Source of the DNA: DASWHR01 sp036398095
GTDB lineage: Bacteria; Actinomycetota; AC-67
Length of the DNA: 64,000 bases
Reading direction: 5' to 3'
NCBI GenBank assembly: GCA_036398095.1
Contig: DASWHR010000049.1
Location: forward strand, 45,288 to 109,287
Shown: in pieces, positions 19,082 through 30,079 of the stretch
Numbering within the stretch: position 1 is the stretch's first letter
How the letters are laid out: each line of letters starts with the position of its first letter
Program-made: the position numbers and the translations under genes
The notes under the pieces: generated by a model
The model's input: only the letters and a program-made list of their open reading frames with translations
What the model was told of the DNA's origin: nothing
Database searches by the model: none

Positions 19082-20953
19082 TCAGTCCTTTCCCGGCGCC
19101 AGGCCGCGGAGCACCTGCACCAGCCGCCGCGCCGCGACCGGGCCGACCACGGCCGCGACCTCCTCTTCCGTTGCTTGAAGAATACGTCGCACCGAGCCGA
19201 AGGTCTTGAGGAGCTGCTTCTTGCGGGCCGGCCCGATACCCGGCACCCGGTCCAGCTCACTGGCCGTCATCCGTTTGCCGCGGCGTTCGCGGTGGTAGGT
19301 GATGGCGAACCGGTGGGCCTCGTCGCGGATGTGCTGGAGCAGGTAGAGCGCATCGCTGCCACGCGGGATCCGAGCGGGCTCGTCCGCGCCCGGCGCCCAA
19401 ACCTCCTCGAAGCGCTTCGCCAACCCGATCGCCGCGACCTCTTGGATCCCAAGATCGGCGAGCGCCCCGAGTGCCGCGTTGAGCTGCCCTTTCCCGCCGT
19501 CGATGACGATCAGGTTCGGCGGGTAGGCGAATCGCCGGGGCTTGTCGTCGGACGGCGCGTCACGGTCGGCGAGGTAGCGGGCGAACCGGCGGCCGATCAC
19601 CTCGTTCATCGAGGCAAAGTCGTCCTGGCCTTCGACGGTGCGGATCTTGAACCGGCGATAGTCGCTCCGTTTGGGCAGGCCGTCTTCGAAGACGACCATC
19701 GATCCGACGACCTCGAGCGGCCCGGTGTTTGAGATGTCGAAGCATTCGATCCGCAGCGGCGCGTCGTCGAGCCCGAGCGCATCCTGCAGCGACTTGAGCT
19801 GCTTCGCTCGCGCGGCGAAATCGCTTCGCCGACGGAGCTTGTGCTGCGTGAATGACTCGTGCGCGTTCTGGCGCACCGTATCGAGCAGCGCGCGCTTGTC
19901 GCCGCGCTGCGGCACGCGAAACTCGATCGGCCCGCCTCGCTTGCCCGAAAGCCATACGCGCAGCAGCGGCTCGTCGTCGGGCCGGCAGGGCACGAGTATC
20001 TCCCGGGGAATCTCGTCTTCGTCCATATAGAGATCGCGAACGAACGTGGCAAGCAACGCGCCGGCGTCGAGCTCTTCGACCTTGTCCACCACGAACCCCT
20101 TGCGGCCGGTGAGCCGGCCGCCGCGGACGAAGAACACTTGGACGGCGGCTTCGATGTCGTCCTCGACGAGCGCGATCACGTCCAGATTCTCTTGCTTTCC
20201 GGACACGACGACTTGGCGCTCGATCGCGGTGCGGACGCTGGCCAGCTGGTCGCGCAGGCGCGCGGCTCGTTCGAAGTCGAGCCGGTCGGACGCGTCGAGC
20301 ATCTGCCGTTCGAGCCGCTTGAGAACCGGATCGAACGAGCCCTCCATGAACTCGATCAGATCCGTCGCGATCGTGCGGTGCTGCTCGGCGGAGACGTGCC
20401 CGACGCACGGACCCGCGCACTTGCCGATGTCGTAGAAGAGGCAGGGCCGGTCGATGCGGCGACATCGGTCGAACACGCCCTGCGAGCAGGTCCGCAGCGG
20501 AAACGTTCGGAGCAGCAGGTCCAGCGTCTCCCGGATCGCGTAGGCATGCGCGAACGGGCCGAAGTAGCGGACGCCTTTTCGCTTCGCGCCGCGCATCACC
20601 ATCGCGCGCGGGTACTCCTCGTTCATCGTGATCGCGAGGTACGGATAGGACTTGTCGTCGCGGTAGCGGACGTTGAAGCGGGGCCGGTGCTTCTTGATCA
20701 GCGTGTATTCGAGGTGGAGCGATTCGACCTCGTTCGCCACCATGATCCACTCGACGGCGCCGGCGGTGTCGACCATCGCCGCGGTACGCGGGTGCAGGAA
20801 TGCCGGATTCTGGAAGTAGCTGGAGAGTCGCTGGCGCAGCGACTTGGCCTTCCCGACGTAGATCACCCGTCCATGGGCGTCCTTGAAGAGGTAACAGCCC
20901 GGCTGCTCGGGGATCGAGTCGGGTTTCGGACGCCAATCCTTCGCGTCGGGCAC
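19082..20953 (-). CDS. uvrC: Excinuclease ABC subunit C
   Basis: A 623-residue nuclease that makes both incisions in nucleotide excision repair. The N-terminal GIY-YIG domain is PGCYLFKDAHGRVIYVGKAK, a cysteine cluster follows around CSQGVFDRCRR and CLFY, then a UVR motif, the RNase H-like nuclease (IECFDISNTGPLEVVGSMVV) and C-terminal helix-hairpin-helix (LDRVPGIGPARKKQLLKTFG). The GTG at 20953 is chosen because TACAAT lies 6 bases upstream and the resulting N-terminus fits; an earlier start would add a Gly/Pro-rich leader. Confidence 0.95.
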   Translation of the reverse strand: MPDAKDWRPKPDSIPEQPGCYLFKDAHGRVIYVGKAKSLRQRLSSYFQNPAFLHPRTAAMVDTAGAVEWIMVANEVESLHLEYTLIKKHRPRFNVRYRDDKSYPYLAITMNEEYPRAMVMRGAKRKGVRYFGPFAHAYAIRETLDLLLRTFPLRTCSQGVFDRCRRIDRPCLFYDIGKCAGPCVGHVSAEQHRTIATDLIEFMEGSFDPVLKRLERQMLDASDRLDFERAARLRDQLASVRTAIERQVVVSGKQENLDVIALVEDDIEAAVQVFFVRGGRLTGRKGFVVDKVEELDAGALLATFVRDLYMDEDEIPREILVPCRPDDEPLLRVWLSGKRGGPIEFRVPQRGDKRALLDTVRQNAHESFTQHKLRRRSDFAARAKQLKSLQDALGLDDAPLRIECFDISNTGPLEVVGSMVVFEDGLPKRSDYRRFKIRTVEGQDDFASMNEVIGRRFARYLADRDAPSDDKPRRFAYPPNLIVIDGGKGQLNAALGALADLGIQEVAAIGLAKRFEEVWAPGADEPARIPRGSDALYLLQHIRDEAHRFAITYHRERRGKRMTASELDRVPGIGPARKKQLLKTFGSVRRILQATEEEVAAVVGPVAARRLVQVLRGLAPGKD

Positions 20954-20959
20954 AAGGTC

Positions 20960-20965
20960 ATTGTA
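20960..20965 (-). promoter_or_regulatory. Leaderless -10 box of uvrC (TACAAT)
   Basis: TACAAT ends 6 bases before the uvrC GTG with no ribosome site between, so the transcript probably begins at the start codon. This would make uvrC the head of the uvrC-rapZ-yvcK-whiA-gap-pgk transcription unit. Confidence 0.5.
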
Positions 20966-21109
20966 GGGACGGCCGGCCGGAGGGGCAGGGCCATTGGGTC
21001 CGGGACCCCTGTGCAACGAAGTTGCCAAGGGGGGCGTGCCGGGGGGCGCGCCGGAGGCGAGGGCTTACGGCGAACATTCTTCGCTATTGACGCATTTTGC
21101 CGGATGCCC

Positions 21110-21115
21110 TAGTTT
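21110..21115 (+). promoter_or_regulatory. Leaderless promoter of secreted-protein gene (TTGACG, TAGTTT)
   Basis: TTGACG at 21087-21092, 17 bases, then TAGTTT at 21110-21115, then 6 bases to the ATG at 21122. Both boxes are present, so this is the best-formed of the leaderless promoters seen here. Confidence 0.6.
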
Positions 21116-21121
21116 GCGGGC

Positions 21122-21889
21122 ATGCGGCGCCTCGCGCTGGTCGCGCTTCTTGCTGCGGTCGGAGCGGCCGGGCCGGCTCCCGCCCGCGCCGAAGATTCGG
21201 TCGCGGCGATCCGCGTGGCGGTGCCCCACGGGCCGGTTTCGATCGGACTTGGGTGCACGGTCGCGCCGGTGTCGGCTCACGGAGCATGGATCGCGGTCTT
21301 TGCGGTCGACGCCGACTCGACCGGCTTCACGGAATCCTCGGTGACGGCGCTGGGCTGGTGGGATCACGGGCGCCTCGACGTGATGGTTCGAACGAGCGGC
21401 TTCGACATCACCGCTCCGCCGGTCGAGGTGGCGACCATCGGCGAGCGGTATCGCATCTCGCTCGCCGCATCCTGGGGCGGGGCGCATAGGACCTGGGCGG
21501 CGACGCTGCGCGCCGGATGCGGCGCGACGGACGGGTCGATCACCGATGTGGGGGCGGTCGTGGACGGGCGCGACGTGACCGAGTTCGCCGCCGCTGCACG
21601 CATCGTCACCGCGGGGCCGGGCGAGTTCGGCGAAGCGCTCGCCGCTCAAGGAGCAACTCTCGTCCGGGGAGTCCTCACGGTGGAGGCGCCCTATCTGCTC
21701 GGCGTGTTCAGCGCGCGCGCGGGATCGATCGCGGCCACGGCGCCCGACGGGTCCGTCACGCGGGAGTCGGGCATGTATCCGTCGATTCCGGTCCGCAGCG
21801 GCTTCGGGGGAACGTGGCGTTTCGATGCAAGCCCGGCCGTCTCCGACGACCCGTACCTGTTGACCGCGCTCGCGTTCGACGAACATTAG
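21122..21889 (+). CDS. Secreted protein, unknown function
   Basis: 255 residues with a signal peptide (MRRLALVALLAAVGAAGPAPARA, cleavage near residue 23). The mature part is rich in beta-strand-like alternation, with two cysteines (GLGCT and AGCGA). A stretch GGTWRFDASP near the C-terminus has a faint counterpart SGTWRSPSTT in the secreted protein at 25928-26800. The start follows a promoter so closely that the mRNA is probably leaderless. Its stop overlaps that of the convergent gene at 21886. No known family recognised. Confidence 0.75.
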   Translation: MRRLALVALLAAVGAAGPAPARAEDSVAAIRVAVPHGPVSIGLGCTVAPVSAHGAWIAVFAVDADSTGFTESSVTALGWWDHGRLDVMVRTSGFDITAPPVEVATIGERYRISLAASWGGAHRTWAATLRAGCGATDGSITDVGAVVDGRDVTEFAAAARIVTAGPGEFGEALAAQGATLVRGVLTVEAPYLLGVFSARAGSIAATAPDGSVTRESGMYPSIPVRSGFGGTWRFDASPAVSDDPYLLTALAFDEH

Positions 21890-22235
21890 GAGCGCGGAAC
21901 CCGCAGCTCGACTCGGCGACATTGCCGGCAGCCGAGTACTTCCATGTCGATCATGCCTTCACCGAGCTCGGCAAACTCGCCGAAGACCAGCTTCCAACCG
22001 CCCGTGGATCCGCCGACGCGAAATCGTTCAACGCCGATGGACTCGAGCGGCGCCCTGCATGCGAGGCATTCGCCCTGTGAAGGCACCGGCGTCACCGGCC
22101 GCCGGGGCATACGACGAAGAATTGTCGAATGGGACGAGCGCTCGGGACGCGGACTGTTCGCGCCGGATCGAAGGAGCACCAAAAGCACCACCGCGATCAC
22201 GATCACGATGAAGATGATGATCGCGCCGCCGTCGC

Positions 22236-22239
<4 letters not shown>
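21886..22239 (-). CDS. Membrane-anchored zinc-ribbon-like protein
   Basis: 117 residues: one N-terminal membrane helix (AIIIFIVIVIAVVLLVLL), a basic linker, and a cytoplasmic-type domain with CLAC and CRQC pairs about 40 apart that probably bind zinc. The start overlaps the uvrA stop as ATGA, so it is translated with uvrA. Function unknown. The pairing with uvrA may be only transcriptional. Confidence 0.7.
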
Positions 22240-25085
<2,846 letters not shown>

Positions 25086-25110
25086 GTCCCGTTCTTCCCG
25101 ATCGGACCCG

Positions 25111-25134
25111 CCCCCGAAAACGTGGGGGATCCTA
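25111..25134 (-). promoter_or_regulatory. uvrA promoter -10 and leader hairpin
   Basis: TAGGAT (25134-25129) lies about 43 bases before the uvrA ATG and is followed at once by a small hairpin (CCCCC, 8-base loop, GGGGG; 25111-25128). Unlike many genes here, uvrA would then have a true 5' leader. No clear -35 or SOS box was found. Confidence 0.35.
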
Positions 25135-25201
25135 ACAGGCAGCGCCGACAGAAATATTCCCCTTCTGGGAAGCGAGCGGCCACCCGGGCGAGGGCGAACG
25201 G

Positions 25202-25207
25202 TAGGAT
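25202..25207 (+). promoter_or_regulatory. Leaderless -10 box (TAGGAT) of MBL-fold hydrolase
   Basis: TAGGAT ends 8 bases before the ATG at 25216, with no ribosome site between them. It is divergent from the uvrA promoter about 70 bases away. Confidence 0.45.
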
Positions 25208-25215
25208 CCCGCTCC

Positions 25216-25866
25216 ATGGAAACACCGCATCCGCCTGCCACGTCCGAATTTGGTTTCGTCACTCGGGGCGGATCGCCGCACCGCTATCCCCCGGCCGGAT
25301 CGCTCGAGGTCTCCAAGATCACCGTCGGCGACTACGACAACAACGTCTACGCGCTGCGCAGCGGCGGCGAGGCGCTGATCGTAGACGGCGCAGCCGAGCC
25401 CGACCGGATCCTGTCGCTGGTCGAAGGCGCGCGCGTCGTCGGGATCGTCCAGACGCACGGGCATTTCGACCACGTTCAAGCACTCGCTCATGTGGCCGGC
25501 GCGCTGGCGTGCCCCGTCTACGCGCATCCCGATGATGCGATGCCCGTGCCGGCCGAGCGGCTCGCGCACGGGGATCGCTTGCAGGTCGGCGACATCGAGG
25601 TGCGGGTGATCCACACGCCCGGGCACACGCCCGGCTCGACGTGTTTCGCCGCCGCCGGCTTCCTTTTCAGCGGCGACACGCTCTTTCCCGGCGGTCCCGG
25701 CAACACCGGCGGCGAGGCGAGCAGGTTCGAGCAGGTGATGACCCAACTCGAGACCCACCTGTTCGTTCTTCCCGACATGACACGCGTCTGCCCCGGCCAC
25801 GGGCTCGACACGACCATCGGCCGCGAGCGTGAACACGTCCCGGTCTGGCGCGAGCGCGGCTGGTAG
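25216..25866 (+). CDS. MBL-fold metallo-hydrolase, glyoxalase II-like
   Basis: A 216-residue metallo-beta-lactamase-fold enzyme. THGHFDH supplies the metal-binding HxHxDH motif, HTPGHTPGS the next His, FSGDTLFPGG the bridging Asp, and CPGHGLDTT the last His. It lies divergently beside uvrA, the same pairing as in mycobacteria (the Rv1637c position). The substrate is probably a thioester or similar small molecule, which is inference from the fold only. Confidence 0.9.
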   Translation: METPHPPATSEFGFVTRGGSPHRYPPAGSLEVSKITVGDYDNNVYALRSGGEALIVDGAAEPDRILSLVEGARVVGIVQTHGHFDHVQALAHVAGALACPVYAHPDDAMPVPAERLAHGDRLQVGDIEVRVIHTPGHTPGSTCFAAAGFLFSGDTLFPGGPGNTGGEASRFEQVMTQLETHLFVLPDMTRVCPGHGLDTTIGREREHVPVWRERGW

Positions 25867-25927
25867 AGCGGCGGGGCAGGAATCGCGCTCCCCGCGGCGA
25901 AAGAGCCGGACAAGGGGGGAAATGATC

Positions 25928-26800
25928 ATGTCGATCGTTCGTCATCGCGTACCAGCCGGCGTGTGCCTGCTGGCCCTGGCCTCCACGATCGCCGGCCCGC
26001 GACCTGCCCCCGCCGTCGATGCGCCCGATCATGTGCGCATTCGCGTCGTGGCCGGACCGTCGGGCGCGTCAAACGTTGGCATCACGCTGGCCGGCGAAGC
26101 TGCGCAGGCCGGCACCGGAACGCTGATCAGCGGCGTCGCGGTCGGCCTCGATCTCGGCGGCTTCCGTGGCGGCAGGGTTTTGGCCCAGCCGTTGCTCGGC
26201 TCGGGGGCGCGCATCGCGACGGCCGAAGATTGGGGCGGCGCGTGGATTCAGGCCGGCAATCCGATCGGCGTCGTGTACGGCTTCACGGCCGGCGCGACGC
26301 TCACCGCGCCGCCGCTCGGTCCCGGCGACATCATGGAGTTCATCGCCTTCTTCCCGAACGGAACGGTCACCTTCGATCCTCCCGCGGTCACGTTTGATCA
26401 AGGAAGCGTGACCACGACGGTCGCAACATCGACCGGGTCGCGCGCGCTGGTTGTCGCCGACGACGGGGATGCGGGCGACGCGATCGCCGCCGGAGGGATT
26501 GCCTTCGGCCGGACCGAGCATTCGCTTGCCTCGGCCGAAGGACTGGCCGGAACGATCATGGCGATCTGCAACGAGTGCAGCGGGACGTGGCGCTCGCCGT
26601 CCACGACGTTCGACTGGCCCTGGTCCGAGCCGGCGGACGATTTTCTCCCGCCGTTTCGCATGTTCGCCGGACCGGCCGGCGACTGGCGCTGGACCTGGGA
26701 GGGGACACAGACGTCCCTGTTGGATTCGGAGGCGGTCTACGGCGCGTACGTCCCGGTTGGAGACGACTGGTCGATGTTTCGCTCGGGAAGTGGCGAGTAG
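25928..26800 (+). CDS. Secreted protein, unknown function
   Basis: 290 residues with a signal peptide (MSIVRHRVPAGVCLLALAS, cleavage near PAPA). The mature region is Gly/Ala/Asp-rich and beta-like, with a single Cys pair (ICNECSGTW) and a Trp-rich tail. The ATG at 25928 is chosen over that at 25922 because the G-run is 8 bases from it rather than 2. Its last 64 bases overlap the 3' end of the convergent gene at 26737. No family recognised. Confidence 0.7.
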   Translation: MSIVRHRVPAGVCLLALASTIAGPRPAPAVDAPDHVRIRVVAGPSGASNVGITLAGEAAQAGTGTLISGVAVGLDLGGFRGGRVLAQPLLGSGARIATAEDWGGAWIQAGNPIGVVYGFTAGATLTAPPLGPGDIMEFIAFFPNGTVTFDPPAVTFDQGSVTTTVATSTGSRALVVADDGDAGDAIAAGGIAFGRTEHSLASAEGLAGTIMAICNECSGTWRSPSTTFDWPWSEPADDFLPPFRMFAGPAGDWRWTWEGTQTSLLDSEAVYGAYVPVGDDWSMFRSGSGE

Positions 26801-27939
26801 ACGGCCGCGTCGTCAACCGCGATGCCGGCGTCTGCGTAGATCTTGTTGGTAACACGCACCCCCGGACCGAGCGCGACCGATCCGGTCGACGCGAGGCCGC
26901 CGTTGCGGCCGCCGCCGATGAGCACGCACGCCCCCAGCGTGGCGTCCCCGCCGGCGCTCACGCACTCCCCGACCGACGCGCGATCGCCCAGAAGGACGCT
27001 TCCCTTCGCCGTGAGCGATCCTTCGACGCGGCATTCGTCGAACAGGATCGCGTCGCCGCCGACCGAAACGCCGCCGTGGAAGTGCGCGCCGTCGCGCGCG
27101 ACCAGTGTGCCGTCCACGATGAGATGAAACGGCACCACCGCGCCGGCCGGCAGAACCAGGTCGCCGGGGATCCGCGCCGTGGCGGCCCCGAGGTACCACC
27201 CGTGCGCGTCCTGCAGCCACCATGGGTTCACGGCGGCGGCAAGATCGATGGTCGACGAGCCGAGACCGGTGCGACGCTCGAGCGCGTGTACCGCGCCGAT
27301 TCCGCTCAGCGTCCCGCCCGCGGTGCGCGACAACGATCGCAGCGCCTGATCGAGCGGCATGCCCTCCGACAGCAGCCATTCCAAGTCGACATCAAATGAG
27401 CCGTCCCAGGCCGCGAGCGGCACCGGGTCGGACGGCACGGCGGGACCGTCGGTCATGATGTGCGGCGCGGCGGCGTAGCGAACGCGCGATCCGGGAGCAA
27501 GCAGAATCCAGGTCGCGCTGGTCGCGCGGCCGCCGACGGCTGCTCCTTCACCGATCACCAAACCGTCCGCGCCGTCGACATGCTCGAGCACGGTCGCGCC
27601 CGGACCGACGGTCGCGACCCCGTCGCAGACGAACGCATCCAGCGTGCCTCCGTCCGGCACGTCACCGTTCGAGCGCATCATGAATGTGGCCGGCCCGGTC
27701 GCGGCGCCGTAGATCAATTGCGGTGCGTGGTGCGGGTCCGTGTCGTCGCCGGTGTGCACGTCGCCCATCGGCAGGCCTCGAAGCAGGCGCGCGAACCAGC
27801 GGTGCTCGATGTCCCGGCCGACGTCGATCGGCAACGGGCCCGGGTCGCTGGGACGGCGGATCTCGACCAGCGCCATCGCGAACAGGGCCGCGATCATGGC
27901 AAAGAAGATCCCGACGAGCGCGAGATAGCCGAGCGTCAT
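26737..27939 (-). CDS. Membrane-anchored beta-helix protein, bactofilin-like repeats
   Basis: A 400-residue protein with one N-terminal membrane helix (YLALVGIFFAMIAALFAMALV) and two stretches of short hydrophobic/Gly repeats typical of a left-handed or bactofilin-type beta-helix (for example GATVLEHVDGADGLVIGEG and KGSVLLGDRASVGECVSAG). It starts as ATGA within the stop of the GT2 gene, so the two are co-translated. Polymer-forming bactofilins often scaffold envelope synthesis, and a role in positioning the glycosyltransferase is inferred. Acyltransferase-type hexapeptide function is an alternative, but no catalytic His is evident. Confidence 0.7.
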   Translation of the reverse strand: MTLGYLALVGIFFAMIAALFAMALVEIRRPSDPGPLPIDVGRDIEHRWFARLLRGLPMGDVHTGDDTDPHHAPQLIYGAATGPATFMMRSNGDVPDGGTLDAFVCDGVATVGPGATVLEHVDGADGLVIGEGAAVGGRATSATWILLAPGSRVRYAAAPHIMTDGPAVPSDPVPLAAWDGSFDVDLEWLLSEGMPLDQALRSLSRTAGGTLSGIGAVHALERRTGLGSSTIDLAAAVNPWWLQDAHGWYLGAATARIPGDLVLPAGAVVPFHLIVDGTLVARDGAHFHGGVSVGGDAILFDECRVEGSLTAKGSVLLGDRASVGECVSAGGDATLGACVLIGGGRNGGLASTGSVALGPGVRVTNKIYADAGIAVDDAAVYSPLPERNIDQSSPTGTYAP

Positions 27940-29222
27940 CGCCCGCCTCCCGGCTCGACCGGAGTCGCGGGCGCGTCCGTCGCATAGCGCGGCGTCTTGT
28001 CCCACACGACGCTCGTCTTGCGGATGCGTCCCTTGATCGTCTTGAACAGTGCGCCGGTGCAGATCCACATCCCCGCGAACGACGAGAACACCCCGAGCGG
28101 CAGCAGCAGGATGCTGCGCTTGCGCCGGTCGAGCAGCAGCGCGCTTCCGATCTCGTTGAATGCGGCAAGGTTCCCCCACGCGTTGAACGACAACGATCCC
28201 AGCACGCCTGTGTAGACGGTCAGGTACCAGCCGGCGGAGACAAATGCGAGATAGATCGAGGCGACCCATCCGAGCAGGAGCAGCACCGGCGCGAGATAGA
28301 CGCCGAGCAGCAGAACGCCTTCGATCTTCTGTCGCGGCGTGAGCAGCTTCGATCGAAGCGTCGGCCAGAGATAGTCGAGCATGACGGTGTTGTGGCCGAC
28401 GGCCCATCGCGAGAGCTGCTTGGTACGCGCCGCCCAGTCCTGGACGACTTCCTCGTAGCATTCGGCGATGTTGACGTAGACGACGCGGAAGCCTCGAAGG
28501 TAGATGCGCAACGTCAGGTCGGTGTCCTCGGTTAGGTGCGTCACCCATCCGCCGACGGCGTCCAGGACGCTCCGCCGCGCGCCGCCGACGGTGCCGCCGT
28601 ACTGAACGATCAGTGCCAGGTTCTGGCGGGCCTGCAGATTGGCCTGGTACCCACCGGCGCGCTCCAGGTCCAGCAGCCGCGTGAGCGCATTCGCCGCCGA
28701 GTTGGAGGGCACGACGCGGCCCATGACGGCGCCGACGCTCGGGTCGCAGAACGGAGCGACCAGTCGCTTGAGCAGGCCGCGGCCGGGACGGTAGTCGGCG
28801 TCGAAGACCAGAATCACCTCGCCGGTCGCCAAGGCGGTTCCGGTCTTGAGCGCCTCCGTCTTTCCCCGCGCCTCGTCCGGATCGGTGCGGTGCACAGCGG
28901 TGACGTTGGCGTATCGACTCGCGGCCGCGTCGATGATTTCGGCGGTGTCGTCGGTGGAGTGATCGTTGACGGCCAGGATCTGGACAAGCTCCTGCGGGTA
29001 GTCCGCGTCGACGAGATGTTCGATCACGCCGGCCGCGACGCGCGACTCGTTGTGCATCGGGATGATGACGGTCACGCTCGGCAGATACGATCCGGCCAAA
29101 TCTTGGTAGGCACGATCTTGGCGCTGGAACAGCCGGTTCCACAGGAAGCGGTAGTGACGCGCGGCGTACACCGAGATCACGGCGAAGATCACGAAGCTCA
29201 GGATCTGCACGGCCGGCGTCAT
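27936..29222 (-). CDS. Processive family 2 glycosyltransferase
   Basis: A 428-residue membrane synthase of the cellulose/hyaluronan/poly-GlcNAc synthase type. After an N-terminal helix comes a GT-A domain: VTVIIPMHNES, VNDHSTDDT, VFDADYRPG (metal DxD), THLTEDTDLTLR (catalytic Asp region) and QLSRW (the QxxRW motif of processive enzymes). Several C-terminal helices from about residue 300 form a channel-like region. The ATG overlaps the stop of the upstream membrane gene as ATGA. The product polymer is unknown; wecB next door suggests UDP-ManNAc or UDP-GlcNAc-derived sugars. Confidence 0.85.
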   Translation of the reverse strand: MTPAVQILSFVIFAVISVYAARHYRFLWNRLFQRQDRAYQDLAGSYLPSVTVIIPMHNESRVAAGVIEHLVDADYPQELVQILAVNDHSTDDTAEIIDAAASRYANVTAVHRTDPDEARGKTEALKTGTALATGEVILVFDADYRPGRGLLKRLVAPFCDPSVGAVMGRVVPSNSAANALTRLLDLERAGGYQANLQARQNLALIVQYGGTVGGARRSVLDAVGGWVTHLTEDTDLTLRIYLRGFRVVYVNIAECYEEVVQDWAARTKQLSRWAVGHNTVMLDYLWPTLRSKLLTPRQKIEGVLLLGVYLAPVLLLLGWVASIYLAFVSAGWYLTVYTGVLGSLSFNAWGNLAAFNEIGSALLLDRRKRSILLLPLGVFSSFAGMWICTGALFKTIKGRIRKTSVVWDKTPRYATDAPATPVEPGGGR

Positions 29223-30007
29223 CGGGCAATCGCCTCTTCCAGTCGCTTGGACAAGCCGTAGGTGGCGAAGCTGTAGAAGGTGACGATGGTCAAGAAGTCG
29301 ACGACCGGTCCGGCGAGGTAGTGCAGATACAGGAACGTCCAGGGACCGATGTGATAGGCGGTCGCGAGCACCACGGCCATGCGAACGACGCTCCATGCCA
29401 CCGCGAACACGCACAGGCCGAGTAGCCACCCGGCCTTCGTGCGAAACCGGCCGGGCACGGGGAAGACCTCGAATGCGAAGAGCAGGGCCGCGACGACCAC
29501 GGTCAGCAACCCACCCCTCTGGAAGCCGATCGACATCGTCCGCACCGGATGGGGGGGGACACCCGAAACGAACCCGGTGTGCCACAACGTCGACGCGCCG
29601 ATTGCCGCGAACAGCAGCCAGAGCACTTTGGCCGGAACCGGCACGCGACGCGAGCGGATCGCAACAGCCGACGCCAGCACGAACGCACCGATTCCGGCGA
29701 GTGCGGCGGGGCGGGGAATCGGCGAGCCGGTCTCGGGGACGGTGAACCGCGCGCCGCCGGCGACGGCGCCGCCGAAGGCGTCGCGCGGCGCATCCGTCAC
29801 CGAATGCGGCGTTCCGCTCATTCGGAGCAGCGCGCCGAGCGCATCGGCTTCCACACGCCAGAGCGCGTTCGCGAACGAGAGCGCGGCGGCCATCACGATT
29901 CCGGCGACGACGAGCCCGGCCATCGTTGCGCGCTTGTCGAACGGGAAGCGCTGGAGCGCACGATGGCTCGGCTCGCGCGAGGGTCGAAGAGCGGCGGCGA
30001 CATTCAT
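29219..30007 (-). CDS. Multi-pass membrane protein, possible exosortase-like fold
   Basis: 262 residues with about six membrane helices. The C-terminal part has Arg209 in SVVRMAVVLATAYHIG and His229 in LYLHYLAGPVVDF, faintly like the Arg and His boxes of exosortase/archaeosortase proteins. The external loop LRMSGTPHSV before a beta-like FTVPETG recalls the loop ahead of the exosortase Cys, yet no Cys is at that site; the only Cys is 199, in a helix. Spacing between Arg and His is also short. It therefore may be an inactive relative or an unrelated polymer export protein. It is translationally linked to the GT2 synthase. The wecB terminator precedes it. Confidence 0.55.
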   Translation of the reverse strand: MNVAAALRPSREPSHRALQRFPFDKRATMAGLVVAGIVMAAALSFANALWRVEADALGALLRMSGTPHSVTDAPRDAFGGAVAGGARFTVPETGSPIPRPAALAGIGAFVLASAVAIRSRRVPVPAKVLWLLFAAIGASTLWHTGFVSGVPPHPVRTMSIGFQRGGLLTVVVAALLFAFEVFPVPGRFRTKAGWLLGLCVFAVAWSVVRMAVVLATAYHIGPWTFLYLHYLAGPVVDFLTIVTFYSFATYGLSKRLEEAIAR

Positions 30008-30037
30008 CGCGTAAGCGTCAATCCCTCCGGGACCACG

Positions 30038-30060
30038 AAAAGAGCGGGCCGAAGGCCCGC
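30038..30060 (-). terminator. Rho-independent terminator after wecB
   Basis: A 7-bp GC stem (GCGGGCC, 3-base loop, GGCCCGC; 30044-30060) is followed on the minus strand by TCTTTT. It separates wecB from the membrane protein-GT2-beta-helix unit. Confidence 0.75.
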
Positions 30061-30079
30061 CCGATGCGATACCGCGGAC

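Noticed and set aside
25086..25215. LexA/SOS box near uvrA
   Set aside because: No GAAC-N4-GTTC type palindrome was found here or before uvrB and uvrC.
29219..30007. Confident exosortase assignment
   Set aside because: The catalytic Cys is missing and the Arg-His spacing is short, so only a tentative resemblance is reported.
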